DNA from: Diphasiastrum complanatum
Taxonomy: Eukaryota > Streptophyta > Lycopodiopsida > Lycopodiales > Lycopodiaceae
Length of the DNA stretch: 64,000 bases
Reading direction: 5' to 3'
Assembly (NCBI GenBank): GCA_029204225.1
Contig: CM055096.1
Span: 35,497,858 to 35,561,857 of the forward strand
Numbering within the stretch: position 1 is the stretch's first letter; every line of letters starts with the position of its first letter. This document shows positions 43,160 to 54,064 of the stretch, piece by piece. Under the pieces are notes generated by a model. It made no database searches. It saw only the letters and a list, made by a program, of their open reading frames with translations, and had not been told where the DNA came from. A program made the position numbers and the translations under genes.

Positions 43160-44250
43160 TCATGATTTTTGGAGATCCCCTATGAGATAGCTCTTGAAAC
43201 TTGGATAGTCACTAGATCTGACCCAGATGCATCCATTAAAATCTCTGCAAGAGTTCCTAATAAAAAAATCTTCATTTTTGAGTGTGTGCGAGGGTGTCCC
43301 ATCTAGCTTCTCTAAATTCATGGCTCCATGATTAAGAATTTCCTTGATCCGATAAGGACCTTCGCTTGTGAATTTTAACTTCCCCTTGATTTCCTTGGTT
43401 TTATACATCAAGACCATATCTCCGAAGCGAAGATCCTTCTTTTGTAACCTATGATCGTGCCATGCTTTGCGTCTTTTCTTTTCAGCTGCCAGTACATGCA
43501 CAACTAGTAAGCATGTTTCACAGAGTTTATGCAGAGCTTCGTGGTGTAGTTGTAGAGATTTGGATTCATTAAGACGTTGTGCTGTGGCAATCCTTAATGA
43601 AGGGACTAAAAACTCTACTGGCATCACAACATCTTGACCATATACTAATTGGAAAGGTGTTTGATCAGTGCTTCTCTTATATGATGTCCTGAATGCCCAC
43701 AAAGCAGCATACAACTTATGTTCCCAATCTGATCTACTAGCTTCAACTATTTTCGTGAGCACGCTACACATGATCTTATTGGATGATTCTGCTTGCCCAT
43801 TACCACGAGGATAACAAGGCGTACTGGTTCTATGGATCATGAAGAATTCCTCCAACAGGACCTTGATGGTCTCATTGATGAAATGACTTCCGCGATCGCT
43901 GACTAGCCCACCGAGCATCCGAAGCGCACAATGATATTTTCATAAAAGAACTTGGCAGTGGTCCTAGCATCGGCTACTCCTACTGCCTTGGCTTTGACCC
44001 ACTTGGTGAGATAGTCCGTGGCTAAGATTTTGTATTGAGCCTGGGAACTCCTTGTTGCAGAGTGAATTGGACCGATGTAATCCAATCACCACTTTTCGAA
44101 TGGTGCTTGGGCTAAGACCGGGTGCAATAGATCATAATTCAATCTCGTTGGTCTCCTCACCCTTTGGCACACATCGCACTTTCTCAAGTATTCCTCTATA
44201 TCCTTATGAATCAATGGCCACCAACATCCTGATTGCAGGATCTTGCGAGC
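43160..44250 (-). pseudogene. Gypsy Q integrase
   Basis: The zinc finger has CDVCQRVRRP. The core has LDYIGPI (first Asp, about 44078), ATDYLTKWVKAKAV, LVSDRGSHFIN (second Asp, about 43900) and GNGQAESSNKIM (Glu, about 43790). C-terminal motifs DWEHKLYAALWAFRTSY, QTPFQLVYGQDVVMPVEF and KGKLKFTSEGPYRI follow. The three catalytic residues are present. A frame change lies near 43910, just before VSDRG. The wording fits the Tat/Athila-like branch and closely resembles element S. The frame ends at 43160 and the extra ORF starts 525 bp further on. Confidence 0.85.
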
Positions 44251-45734
44251 TGTAATGTCGGATGCAAAATGGCCTCCACCCATGCCTTCATGTAAAAGCA
44301 AAATGATCTGGGTGGCCTCATGAGGGAGAATACATCGCCAAAGAATCTCGTCTGGACCTCTTCGATACAACTGGCCAGCAATCAGCTGATAAGGTCTAGC
44401 CTTCAAGATCAATTTCCACTGATCCACCTTTGGTAGTGACTTGTCTGGTTGTCCCCGCATTAGATATTCAACAATGTCGGCAACCCATTCGGGTACTGTG
44501 TCCACATAAAATAAGGCAGCATCGGCCAGCTCATCATCGGGTTGGATTGCAATCTCCTTTTCCTTAATTTGCGACACATGATCTGCCATGTAGTGTTGTT
44601 TTTCCTTGCAAACTACTATCCGAAAATCAAACTCCGACAATAGAAGTAGCCATCTGGTGATTCTCCCGGTGTTGCAAGTTTTGTAAAAGAGATAGAACAA
44701 GGGTTGATGGTCCGTATAAAAAGCAAAATGTGTGGCTATCAAGTAGTGCTGAAATTTCTTAACCACATAGATCATTGTCAGTGCTTCTCGCTTTGTGGTT
44801 GAATAATTCATTTCTGTATCACTGAGCTGTCGGCTTGCAAATCGGATTGAAAAATTCTTTTTGTGTTCACTTGGCTGGGTTAAGACTGCTCCAACTGCAT
44901 ACTTTGATGCGTCCGTATGCACATAAAACTCAATGGACCAATTAGGTGGACGTAAGATTGGTGCTAAAACCAATGCATTCTTAAGCTTTTGGAAAGCCTT
45001 TAGGGCTTACTCGTTCCAATGTGGATCCGTTGTGAGTTTGTAAATTGGTCAGGCTAACTCCGCAAAATCAAGAATGAAGATCCTATAATAGTTAGCATGA
45101 CCCATGAAAATGTAGACTTCGCGGATCGTCCCCAGTGGTGGTAGATCAACAATGATCCTGATCTTTGATAGGTTTGTGGCGATCCCATGTCTTGACACTA
45201 TATGGACAAGAATCAAGCCGTGTGTCATCCAAAATTGACGTTTTTCTGGATTCAAGGAGATCTGGAAGTTGCGACATTTCTGTAACACCTTCTCCAAATT
45301 GGATAAGTGTTCTGAATATGGCCCGTGCACGCACAGATCGTCCAAGAAAATTTCCAATTTTTTTTGCAAATATTCTTTGAATGTCGCCTGCATGACACGT
45401 TGAAAAGTACTTGGGGCATTGCAAAGTCCGAATGGCATCACTTTATAGGCATAGGTTCTCCATTCCATGGCAAATATTGTCTTGTGTTGGTCTTGGGGGC
45501 CTATCTTCACCTGGTTGTAGCGCTGAAGCCGTCTAAAAAACTGTAGGCTTCGGCACCAGCTACTCTATCGAGGACACTTTCCATAAATGGTAAAGGAAAA
45601 CGATCCTTTTTGGTGACTGCATTTAGTGCCTTCAAACTCACACAAATCTGCATTTTGCCGTTCTTCTTGGGTACTATAACTATCGGCAATACCCATTCCA
45701 TGTGTTCGATTTCATAAATGAAATCTGCATCCAT
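44251..45734 (-). pseudogene. Gypsy Q reverse transcriptase and RNase H
   Basis: RT begins around 45734 with WVLPIVIVPKKNGKMQICV and RFPLPFMESVLDRVAGA, has a frameshift near 45515 in the FSGYNQVKIG motif, then YKVMPFGLCNAPSTFQRVM and the active site EIFLDDLCV (about 45340). RNase H follows with FYVHTDASKYAVGAVLTQ, RQLSDTEMNYSTTKREAL and YTDHQPLFYLF. Together they would copy element RNA into cDNA. A stop near 45046 separates RT and RNase H frames. The catalytic FLDD and HTDAS motifs are intact, so the copy is moderately decayed. Confidence 0.85.
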
Positions 45735-46592
45735 CAGCTTCTACAACTCTTGCTTAATCAGCTCTATATAATTTGAGTTGTAGCGGTAGTAACAACTCAC
45801 CTTGGGGACTGCTCCATCTACCAAGGGTATGGTATGTTGGACTACTGTTGGTGGAATGCCCTTAAAATCACTATAACTCCAGGCAAAACAGTCTTTATAC
45901 TCCACCAACAATGATCGTAGTCTCTTGAACTGTGTGGGCGTTAACTACTCTCCCACATGCACTATCTTTTCTTCTTCTCTGGCTCGGCAAGGTTCATCGG
46001 CTGTATTCGCACAAGTCTCTCGAAGACTTTGTTCCGTTGGTGCTTGACTTTGATCATGTTCTCATTGGGCTTGCGGCATCATAATTACCACGTCATCCAA
46101 GATATAATTTTTGAAAGTTTAAGGCATCTCGTGAACTGGAGCTCGTCGAGATTCCTCTTTCAGCATATTGATCTTAGCCCGACTGGTCATCTTTTGATTT
46201 TCTGTCATCTATGTAGAAGATGACGCTGTATCTGAGTCCATCTTGATTGACTTCAAAAAATACAACACCTTCTTTTTGCTCTTTTTTGTCATTTTGGTGG
46301 ATTCGTCCTTGTTGTCTTTCATTGGAACTGCTGTGACATTCGCCTCATCATTGCGAATATCGACATCCAATGTAGCTATTGCCTCTTCGGGTAGATCACT
46401 CCATCGGATCACCTGGTTGTAGCGTTGCTTCAACTGATTCTTCTTATTCGCAGGTGTCTTGGGTGGATCGATCCTTGAGACTTTCGCCATAGCAAACTTT
46501 TGCAGTGGTTGAGCTGGTACCTTCTTGATTCCGTAACGATCTGGGTCCATGTGGTGTAGGACCTGCTCATCAATCAGCTCAATCTCCTTATT
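45735..46592 (-). pseudogene. Gypsy Q protease-RT linker region
   Basis: Same frame as the protease region with a few stops. It includes WSDLPEEAIATLDV, a Lys-rich segment and LRSLLVEYKDCFAWSYSD followed by HTIPLVDGAVPK, the usual lead-in to gypsy RT. It is therefore real pol sequence even though no domain name applies. Confidence 0.7.
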
Positions 46593-47555
46593 TTAAGTTA
46601 GAGCATGTTGCCAAGGGACTAAATCATCATCCACTAGATTCTCAATAGGTTCCGCTGAGAGCCATGCTATGTTTATCATATTCACCCCAAATGTAATTGG
46701 TGTGTCCATAGTGTAACACTTGGGTGAAGATGTACTGGGTTCAGGATCTAATTCATATTGACATGTTCGGCAGTCAATAGTTGCTAATGTATCCATCCAT
46801 CTCATGACGTCCGTCTCTGAATCATAGTGACCTCCCTTGGTTGGCCTTGGGCGATCAATCGTGTGATCTGTCGTGGATGATCCATCATCAGTTTTGGGTG
46901 CAATAGGTTTCACCACCCATGTGGTTGGATCAACCTTTACAATCTGCTCTCTGTTCTCGAAGGTGGGTTTCCATGTACCCCAGTTGTGTACTACTTGCGC
47001 AGTCCTCAACCATGATCTTCCCAATAACACACGGCATGCAGTTGGAGATTTAGGTATATCCATTACTACAAAAGTGATCACGAATTACATGCCTGCTTTT
47101 TTTACATGGATATCGACAACTACACCTTTTGGTTTCACACAGGATTGATCCACCAGCTTGATGGCAAATCTTGCTGGCTTCAACCCTTGTAAACCCCACT
47201 TTTCATACAAAGTAGTGGAGATCAAATTGACACATGATCCTCCATCTATTATTGCCGCCTCATCCTCGTATCTCTTGTGTTTGATTGACAAAGTGATGTT
47301 GTGTTCCTCACTTTCCCATGCTACCCCGATGTGGAGGACGTTACTTGTTTCTTCATAGCCCGTACAATATATGGGCTCAAGCGCTACTGGCTCCTCTTCC
47401 GCTTTGGCCCATTCAACTAGAAGGCTTTTCACTTGTGGTGCAATTTGCAGTAGTTCCCCGAGTGAAAAACTGGAACTAAAAATTTTGGTGTCTGCAAGGG
47501 TTCTCTGGTACTTTCCCATCTTTTTTTCACTGGGAACTCTCGCACAGACATTCAA
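46593..47555 (-). pseudogene. Gypsy Q aspartic protease region
   Basis: Retropepsin-like sequence with catalytic AAIIDGGSCVNLIS (about 47250), EKWGLQ, KGVVVDIHV and MDIPKSPTACRVLLGRSWL. One in-frame stop (after KKAGM, near 47083) interrupts it. An upstream segment, FSLGELLQIAPQVKSLLVEW, precedes the protease. Only about 525 bp separates this frame from the primer binding site, too little for a normal Gag, so Gag appears deleted. A short remnant just upstream (SHLNEIRTQRSLREL) may be its end. Confidence 0.8.
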
Positions 47556-48080
47556 ACATCAAACTAACTCTCGCAAGCTTCTCTGTGTCCTGATCTCATT
47601 GAGATGGGACTTCAGAGGAGTCTGAGAGAGTTATGGTGAATATTTGAATTTTTTGTAGATTTTTTCAAGGGTTTTTTGAATTTTTTATGATTTTTCTTTG
47701 ATTTTTGCAATCTGCTTGGAACTAACTCTGGCAGGCTTCTATGCAGGTTTGGGACAGTACCTTGGAGCTGTTGCCAGTCATGCAAGTGTTATTCACACTG
47801 ATTTTGGAGATATAAAAATCTGATGAGATTTTAGGCTCTTTTTTCCTCCAAAATGTAGATTGGTGTGTATTTTTTGGGTTTTTGGCTGGTTGGTTTGGTT
47901 TTCAAGCCCTTAGAGGCTGTTCAGGGCTCCTCTACCCTCTCGCACCTCTGCTAGCTGTGAACAGTCCAAACACAAAAATAATATAGAAAACTAACTCTAA
48001 ACTCCCAAAAATCTACCTAAAACTACTCTAAAAAGCAAGAAAATAGCTAAAATGCAACTACACTAGTTAGTGGAAACCTA
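47556..48080 (-). other. Leader / deleted gag region of gypsy Q
   Basis: Mostly non-coding; it should have contained Gag in a complete element. The 3' end (minus sense) retains about 30 codons open with the protease frame. Confidence 0.5.
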
Positions 48081-48098
48081 TCCCTAGCAACGGCGCCA
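48081..48098 (-). other. Primer binding site of gypsy Q (tRNA-Asp type)
   Basis: On the minus strand TGGCGCCGTTGCTAGGGA matches the site used by Tat/Athila-type gypsy elements nearly perfectly. One base separates it from the LTR terminal CA (plus-strand TG at 48100). It fixes the orientation of Q. Confidence 0.85.
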
Positions 48099-48099
48099 C

Positions 48100-48139
48100 T
48101 GTAGGGTCTTTGATCTGATGTTGTAATAGCTCGTCCACC
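48100..48139 (-). mobile_element. Truncated 5' LTR of gypsy Q
   Basis: Only about 40 bp of LTR (plus-strand TGTAGGGTCTTTGATC...) can be recognised before the 3' end of copia H begins. The rest of the LTR is missing or hidden in the repeat that follows. Confidence 0.45.
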
Positions 48140-48275
48140 TATCAACAAGGGTTAGTTTACTGGATAGGCACCTAACTATGCATAGATGCTAATTTTAGTT
48201 AGTTTTTCTACTTTTTATCTAACTCTACCTCCCCTAACACTACTTACACTAACTAACTTCATCATGATTGTTGGT
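48140..48275. repeat. Dispersed repeat T, copy 1
   Basis: About 136 bp is more than 90 percent alike by eye to 63758-63905, in the same orientation. It covers the end of copia H pol and the sequence after it. Confidence 0.85.
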
Positions 48276-49390
48276 GAAGAGTCTTTACTTAAGGCTTTTG
48301 TAAATATATCAGCAACTTGCAACATCGTAGAGCAATGCATAACTCTAATATCTTCAGATTGTAACTTTTCACGCACAAAATGATATTTTATTTCAATGTG
48401 TTTAGTTCTTGGGTGAAAGACTGAATTTTTGGCCATTTGTGTCCTGCTTTGGCTATCACTGAAGATAAGAGTAGGGTGTGTTTGCTTCATACCAATCTCA
48501 CTCAACAATCTTCATAGCCAAATAGCTTTTTGAGTAGTGAAACTTACCGCTTTATACCCAGCTTATGTCGATGGAAGAGAAATTGTGTCATGCTTCTTAC
48601 TAGACCATGAAAAACAACCATTTATCCAATAGTTGACTTTCTATCATCTATATTGCCAACCCAATCAACATCAACGTAACCTTGTAATCTAGGTAAAATA
48701 TTTTGCTTTCTATAAACCAAGCCAAGGTTGGGTGTGCCCTCCACATACTTCAAGATCTCATTTGTTGCTTTTCAATGATCCAAAGTAGGTGATGACATGA
48801 ATTGACTAATCAAGCTCACAACAATGTCATAGCAAATATCAAGGTGAGTAGTCGTAAAATAAATCAAACTTCCAACTAGTTGACGAAATAGTGTAGTGTC
48901 AACTTGACCACTATCATCAATACAAGACAACTTCTTACCAGCTTTGCATAGAGTGATGGAAGGTTTACATTCTGTCATGTTGTGAGATCTCTCTAGAATC
49001 TCGCAAAAATACTTGCTTTGACATAACCTGATATCATTGCCTCTGCCATACTTCAAACCCCAAGTAATAATGCATAAGATCCAAATTCGTCATTTCAAAT
49101 TGCATCAGATTTCTTCTTCAAGAAATATATCCATGTCCTCCTAGGGTAATCATCTATGAAAGTCATAAAATAATAGGCTCCCCCCCATCATCATGGTCTT
49201 CATTGGGCACAAATCAATGTGAATGAGTTCAAGTGATTTCTTGGCTCTTGCAGCTCCACCTTTCTTGAATGTTTCCATGTGATGCTTTCCCATTACACAT
49301 CCTCACATATGGAGTGGTGATCATCCTGCAATGTTGGTAATCCATTTACCATCTTCAGCTTGTTCCGGTGTCCTTGGGCTTGTGTACTTG
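48215..49390 (-). pseudogene. Ty1/copia remnant (element H), internally deleted
   Basis: Minus strand from the right: GAG_pre-integrase-like MVNGLPTLQD, integrase start WGGAYYFMTFIDDYPRRTW and IYFLKKKSDAI. The frame then jumps straight into late RT (MTNLDLMHYYLG, KYGRGNDIRLCQSKYF, QLVGSLIYFTTTHLDICYD). RNase H follows with VDVDWVGNIDDRKST and KHIEIKYHFVREKL, then ADIFTKALS. The integrase core and most of RT are deleted. Many stops occur, so it is old and non-functional. Its 5' side is fused to element G at about 49391. Confidence 0.8.
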
Positions 49391-50165
49391 CATCACAAAA
49401 TGCCTTGAGCTTGGTAGAAATGTACTCATCACCATTATCACTCCTCAAGCACTTGATCTTTGTAGAAAAGTGAACCTTTCTTGCAATCTTGAACTTGAAA
49501 AAGACATCAACACCTCATCTTTGCTTTTTAGTAGATAGACCCAACAAAATCTACTAAAATCATCAATAAAAGTCACATACATCTTAGCACCTCCATTGCT
49601 CATTGTAGTAACACCTTGAATATCTGCATGCACAAGTTCAAAAGGCTTACTTGATCTTGATGTAGATCTCTTGTAAGGTAACCTATGTGACTTTGATAAA
49701 GCACATTGCTCACAAACATGATTCAAGCTTGTTAAAGAGTTCGGAAGACCAAACACAACTTGTCTCTCTGCCATCACCTCCAATGACTTGTAGTTGAGAT
49801 GCCCCAATCTCTTGTGCCATGCCTCTTGCATTGACAATTGCTCCTTTGCCATACATCCAAATTGGTTAGCAACAACACAAGCATAAAGTTTGAACAACTT
49901 ACCTTGCCTCTTCCCTTTTGCAATCAATTCATCCTCCTTCTTGATCAAACAAGCATCACCATCAAAATCCAATTTGGATCCCTTGTCAAACTATTGACTC
50001 ACACTAAGAAGGTTCTTAGTGATAGATGGAATGAACAACACATCCTTCAAATTCATATTTCTATGAATAGAGAGGGAAATAGGAATTGTGCCAATCCCTT
50101 TGATTGCACACTCACCATCATTGGCTGTGTAGATCACCTTCAAATGCCATCAATAATGAATAATA
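49391..50165 (-). pseudogene. Copia fragment of the A family (element G): protease to integrase core
   Basis: Close to copia A residues 325-580: NDGECAIKGIGTIPISLS, DVLFIPSITKNLLSVSQ, DFDGDACLIKKEDELI, KRLGHLNYKSLEVMA, CEQCALSKSHRLPYKRS and RFCWVYLLKSKDEV. It ends KCLRSDNGDEYISTKLKAFC at 49391, where it is spliced to element H. The right end at 50165 coincides with the start of copia I's LTR, so I was inserted into G. Frame breaks near 49500 and 49990. The rest of G was not found to the right of I. Confidence 0.85.
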
Positions 50166-50822
50166 TTTGAAAATTGTCAACATTTCCTAGCTAGTTTGAG
50201 GCCTAAATTGGCAATTTTTGTAAATAGTTCTGGTACTGGAGTTTCACATGTGTGAACCAGGCCTAAAGTTTTTTATTTACTATATTTTTTTAGTGTGAAG
50301 AAGTGTCAAACTTCAGACCCTTCAAAATGAGACCATTTTGATGTATTTTGGTCATATATGTCATTTTTAGCTATTTTTCCTATATAGGGAATATTTAGGG
50401 TCAAGTACCTTTTAGAGAGAGAAGAGAGAGTCATCTTCCTCATCCATAAATAGTAGAAAATGCATGGAGAAATAGGTTGGAGAAACTTATTGTATTGTTG
50501 AGAGAGATCAATAGATCATTGTCACAGTTTCTTCCTCCATTGAGAGCATTGCTTTGTGTATTGCCTTCAAGATTTTTTGTATGATCTTAAGAGGTTTCCA
50601 AGAGTGGTAGGCTACTGTTGGGAGCCCTATTTTTTGCTATTTTTGGCTACCATCAGTACATTTTATTAGTTTCTTTTGTCTCTTGAATGCTTTGTCAAGT
50701 TCATGTGTATCAAAGGTAGCATTAGGATGCTTTGCCATTTGTAGCTTTTGTAGCTTGTTGTGCAAAGATCTTAGCCAAGTATTTTGGGAGTTTGGATCCA
50801 TTCAAGATCCACTTTTTTCACA
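50166..50822 (+). mobile_element. 5' LTR of copia I
   Basis: About 657 bp, the same size class as the A LTR. It starts TTTGAAAATTGTCAAC (A has TGTGAAAAATTGTCAAC) and ends TTTTTTCACA at the PBS. TATATA lies at 50381-50386 and a CACATGTGTG variant of the LTR palindrome near 50248. The first TG has decayed to TT. Confidence 0.75.
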
Positions 50823-50834
50823 TGGTATTAGATC
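50823..50834 (+). other. Primer binding site of copia I, two mismatches
   Basis: TGGTATTAGATC differs from TGGTATCAGAGC at two positions. It lies directly after the LTR. The leader spans 50835-51883. Confidence 0.8.
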
Positions 50835-51883
50835 TGGATGGCCACTATTTATAGTAAGATTTCCATTTATGGTGATATTTGGATGTTTGATCAAGTTCTA
50901 GCATGATTATGAATTGCATTGTTGATCAAATCTTACTAACCTTAGTTTGTTGAGTTGAACTTGTGGATCAAAAGCATATTTCAGGTTTATTGAAGATCAG
51001 AGGCTGAGAAGAAGTTATTTTGGATCAAATCATAACACCTAATCATTTTTTGATTGTGAGGCTTGTGCATATTCAATACTAACAATGTTCTGTTCAATCT
51101 ATTGTTGACAATCTCCACTTCTGTGGATGAACACTCTCCTTTGTGGATGAACACTCTCCTTAACTGGATAAACTTTCTCCTTAAGTGGATGACAAATACT
51201 CTTTGAGTGATTTTGTATTTCTCCAAAAGGCTGAGCAAAGCTCCCACTCGGATGAAAGATCCCCTTTTGGGTGAAAAGATTGTCAACACTCTTTTGAATA
51301 AATTTTGGTGTACTTTGTTGAGCATGTAACTAACTCTCCTTTTGTAATTTGATTGGAGCATTTGCTGGAAGATTTTAACCATTATGCAAATGTGTTTTCA
51401 AGTTCTTAACAGGTTGAGGAACATTCTCATGTGAAGTGATCTTAGATCTACATCTAAACACCAAGATTTGACAAGCTAGTGAAGCTAGTCTTGTGATTCA
51501 CTAAGTGTGCTCTTTCTTTCACCTCTAAAGCTTGTACTTATTAATTACTGGAGTTTATAAGCTTTTAGAAGTGTGGTTTACATGTGGTTTTACAGGTTGA
51601 ATCAATATCTTATGTGTTGATCATATGTTGATCAAGTTTGTTCAATTCTAGATTAAGCAAGAGTGTGTTCAGGTTGGTTTGAGTTTGTAATCCATTCTTA
51701 GTGTGTGCAAAGTGTTGCATGTGTTTCAATCTTCCTTTCTATGCTTGGAAACCAGCTAGGTTCAAGATAGAAGTGTTTTAGGGTCCTAGATCTTCTGAGA
51801 TCTCTTATCCATCATTTGTTGAAAGAAAAGTGAGTGCTAGGTGCATTAGGACAGAGCCTAAAAGTTGAAGAATCATTATATCC

Positions 51884-52615
51884 ATGGCTTCCAATGGTGG
51901 GATCATGCTAGAAACTAATGATAGGTTGAGTTCATCAAACTACTCTACCTGGAAAGTGAGGATGGAATCCTTACTTGAGTTGAATGAACTCACGGACATA
52001 GTTGTAGAAACTAAAGAGAGACCACCCATACTTCAAGAGCAACAAATGTTTGATAATAAGGCTAAAAGGGCTCTTCATATCATTAAAATGAATGTTACCA
52101 ATGAACTTCTCAAGGAAGTTGGTAAAAGTCAAAGTGCAAGTGAGGCATGGAATGCCTTGAAGAAGCTCTTTGAATCAAAGTCCACATCTAGGGTATTGAC
52201 CCTAAGGAGGCAAATATTTTCTAGTAGACAAAGAGAGGGAGAAAGTGCTCATGCATTTGTCTTGAGGGTTAAGTCCTTAAGTGATGATCTAGCATGCATT
52301 GATGAAAGCATAAAAGATGGTGAAATAGTCCAAGTTATATTGAATGGTTTGCTAGATGAACATGCTAACCTTGTGCAAAGTTTTGCCATTCAAAGAGTCT
52401 TGCAAAGTGTGGTTGACTTGCAAGAAATCTTATTGGCTAAAAAACATAGGTTGCAATCAAAGCTTGATGGTGCATCCTTGCAAGGTGGAGGTGAAGAGGC
52501 TTTCTTCACAAAAGACAAAGTCAAAGGCAAAGGTAAAGGCAAAGGAAAATGGTCCAAAGGTGGTAACTTGGATCATGATGATCACTCTTCCTCCTCCTCT
52601 TCTACTTCTTTTTGA
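51884..52615 (+). CDS. Copia I Gag, 243 residues
   Basis: Starts MASNGGIMLETNDRL at 51884, the position equivalent to the copia A start. Motifs include NYSTWKVRMESLLELNEL, RALHIIKMNVTNELL, AWNALKKLFESKSTSRVLT, FVLRVKSLSDDLACID and VILNGLLDEHANLVQSFAI. A basic GKGKGKGKWSK stretch and a Ser run follow. The TGA at 52613 falls where copia A has TTTGGC (Phe-Gly), and the frame continues downstream into the zinc knuckle, so this is one nonsense change. A complete Gag without its zinc knuckle could still be made, so I list it as a CDS of uncertain function. Confidence 0.75.
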   Translation: MASNGGIMLETNDRLSSSNYSTWKVRMESLLELNELTDIVVETKERPPILQEQQMFDNKAKRALHIIKMNVTNELLKEVGKSQSASEAWNALKKLFESKSTSRVLTLRRQIFSSRQREGESAHAFVLRVKSLSDDLACIDESIKDGEIVQVILNGLLDEHANLVQSFAIQRVLQSVVDLQEILLAKKHRLQSKLDGASLQGGGEEAFFTKDKVKGKGKGKGKWSKGGNLDHDDHSSSSSSTSF

Positions 52616-53482
52616 AAGAAAGATAAGTCAAAGTTCAAGTGCATTTATTGTGGGATAAAAGGTCATTTTGCTAATGAATGTCATAAGAAGAAAAGAGACC
52701 AAGGTGAGAGGCAAGGAAATCTAGCAATAGATGAAGAAGAGGATAGCATTTCTGAATCTCTTGTTATGACTTCAAGTTTACTTGCACATATAGATGGGAA
52801 TGATATTTGGTGGATTGATAGTGGAGCCTCATCTCACATGACAAGACATAAGGAATACTTTTCATCCTTATTTTCTTATGAGGGAGAGAGAAACATCATC
52901 TATTCTACAAATGATGGTCAATGTGACATTACTCTCTGTAGAAAGCTCATAGGATCTCTTATTCTGTTAACCATCACAAGACCTGATCTAAGCTATGTGG
53001 GTGGTAAACTAAGTCAATTCATGCAAGATCCTAGTGAGGCTCATTGGAAGCTAGGAAAGAGAGTACTAAGATACCTCTCGGGATCTAGAGATTTTGGCAT
53101 CTTGTATGAAGGATCTTCACCTAACCTTTGTGGTTTCTCAGATTCAGATTTTGCAGGTGATCAATTGGATAGGAAGTCAACAATTGCCTTTGCAATATAT
53201 CTTGGAGATAGAGCTATCTCATGGCTATCAAAGAAGCAACCTACTATCTCTCTATCTTCCTTAGAGGCCAAATACAAGGCATTGACAACATGCACCAAGG
53301 GGATGCTTTGGATAAAGAGGATGTTATTGGATCTTCACTTGCTGGAATCTAAGAAGACACCAATCATCTATTTTGACAACCTTTCAACCCAAAGCTTGGC
53401 AACCAATCCAGTTTTCCATGCTAGGAGCAAGCACATTGAGATTGCTCATCACTTTGTGAGGGATCAAGTCATTGCCAAAGCT
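52616..53482 (+). pseudogene. Copia I zinc knuckle, protease start fused in frame to late RT and RNase H
   Basis: In frame with Gag after its stop. It contains the zinc knuckle CIYCGIKGHFANEC and protease WWIDSGASSHMTRHKEYF. At NDGQC (about 52925) it jumps to TLCRKLIGSL of late RT. Relative to copia A the missing part equals 22746-24971, exactly 742 codons, so the frame is kept. RNase H follows: FSDSDFAGDQLDRKST, SLSSLEAKYKAL (A has SSEAEYKAL), YFDNLSTQSL and HIEIAHHFVRDQV. It ends at 53482, where LTR F53 begins. Integrase and the RT active site are absent. Confidence 0.85.
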
Positions 53483-54064
53483 ACTCTAGGAAAGCAAGAA
53501 ATCTAATCCACTCTACAATCCACAACCACACTCATAGGAGACAAGGGCAAAATCATGAATACATTCACTCAAGAAACAACCATGATCAAGGAGCTCAATG
53601 GATGCATCTAACTCATGGAGGCTCTTCTCATTTCAGCATGGAGTTGATACAATACACAAAAAGCTCCTCTTCACAAAGAGGGAGTCTCTTAAATAAGCAA
53701 GAGAGCTCCTTAGGTGGCCTCCTAGTGGAATTTCCACATTTCACAAATTACAAGTGGAATAATGCTCTCCACTAGAGGTCACCATCAAAAGGTGGCTCAC
53801 TCTACTTTCTTTAAGAAGGGTCTACTTGTATTTATTACTTTGCCTAGAAATACTAATTCCTACATGGTCATTCCATCTTTCGGGATTCACCATGAGGCTT
53901 ACACAGTTCTTGCTTGTCATTACTACTAGTATTCCTCGACTCTCATACTTGGCTCTCAATCTTCGTTCATCTCATTTTCTCAGAGACCTCCTCGGTCTAA
54001 GGTGAGAGGTGCTCTTGGGTAGCTCTATCCGAGTATCTTGGGGGTTCGTCAGAATCAGCCAACA
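53482..54064 (-). mobile_element. Partial LTR of family F (F53)
   Basis: Matches about 30935-31507 of F31 in the same orientation, ending ...CAGAATCAGCCAACA at 54064. The inner 600 bp of the LTR are missing. Its left edge replaces the 3' end of copia I. Confidence 0.8.

Noticed and set aside
49391-53482. Idea that G is the inverted missing middle of copia I
   Set aside because: G covers protease to integrase, which I lacks, and lies next to I. But G reaches exactly to the LTR edge as expected if I inserted into it, and it lacks the RT part that I has also lost. Simple nesting explains it better.
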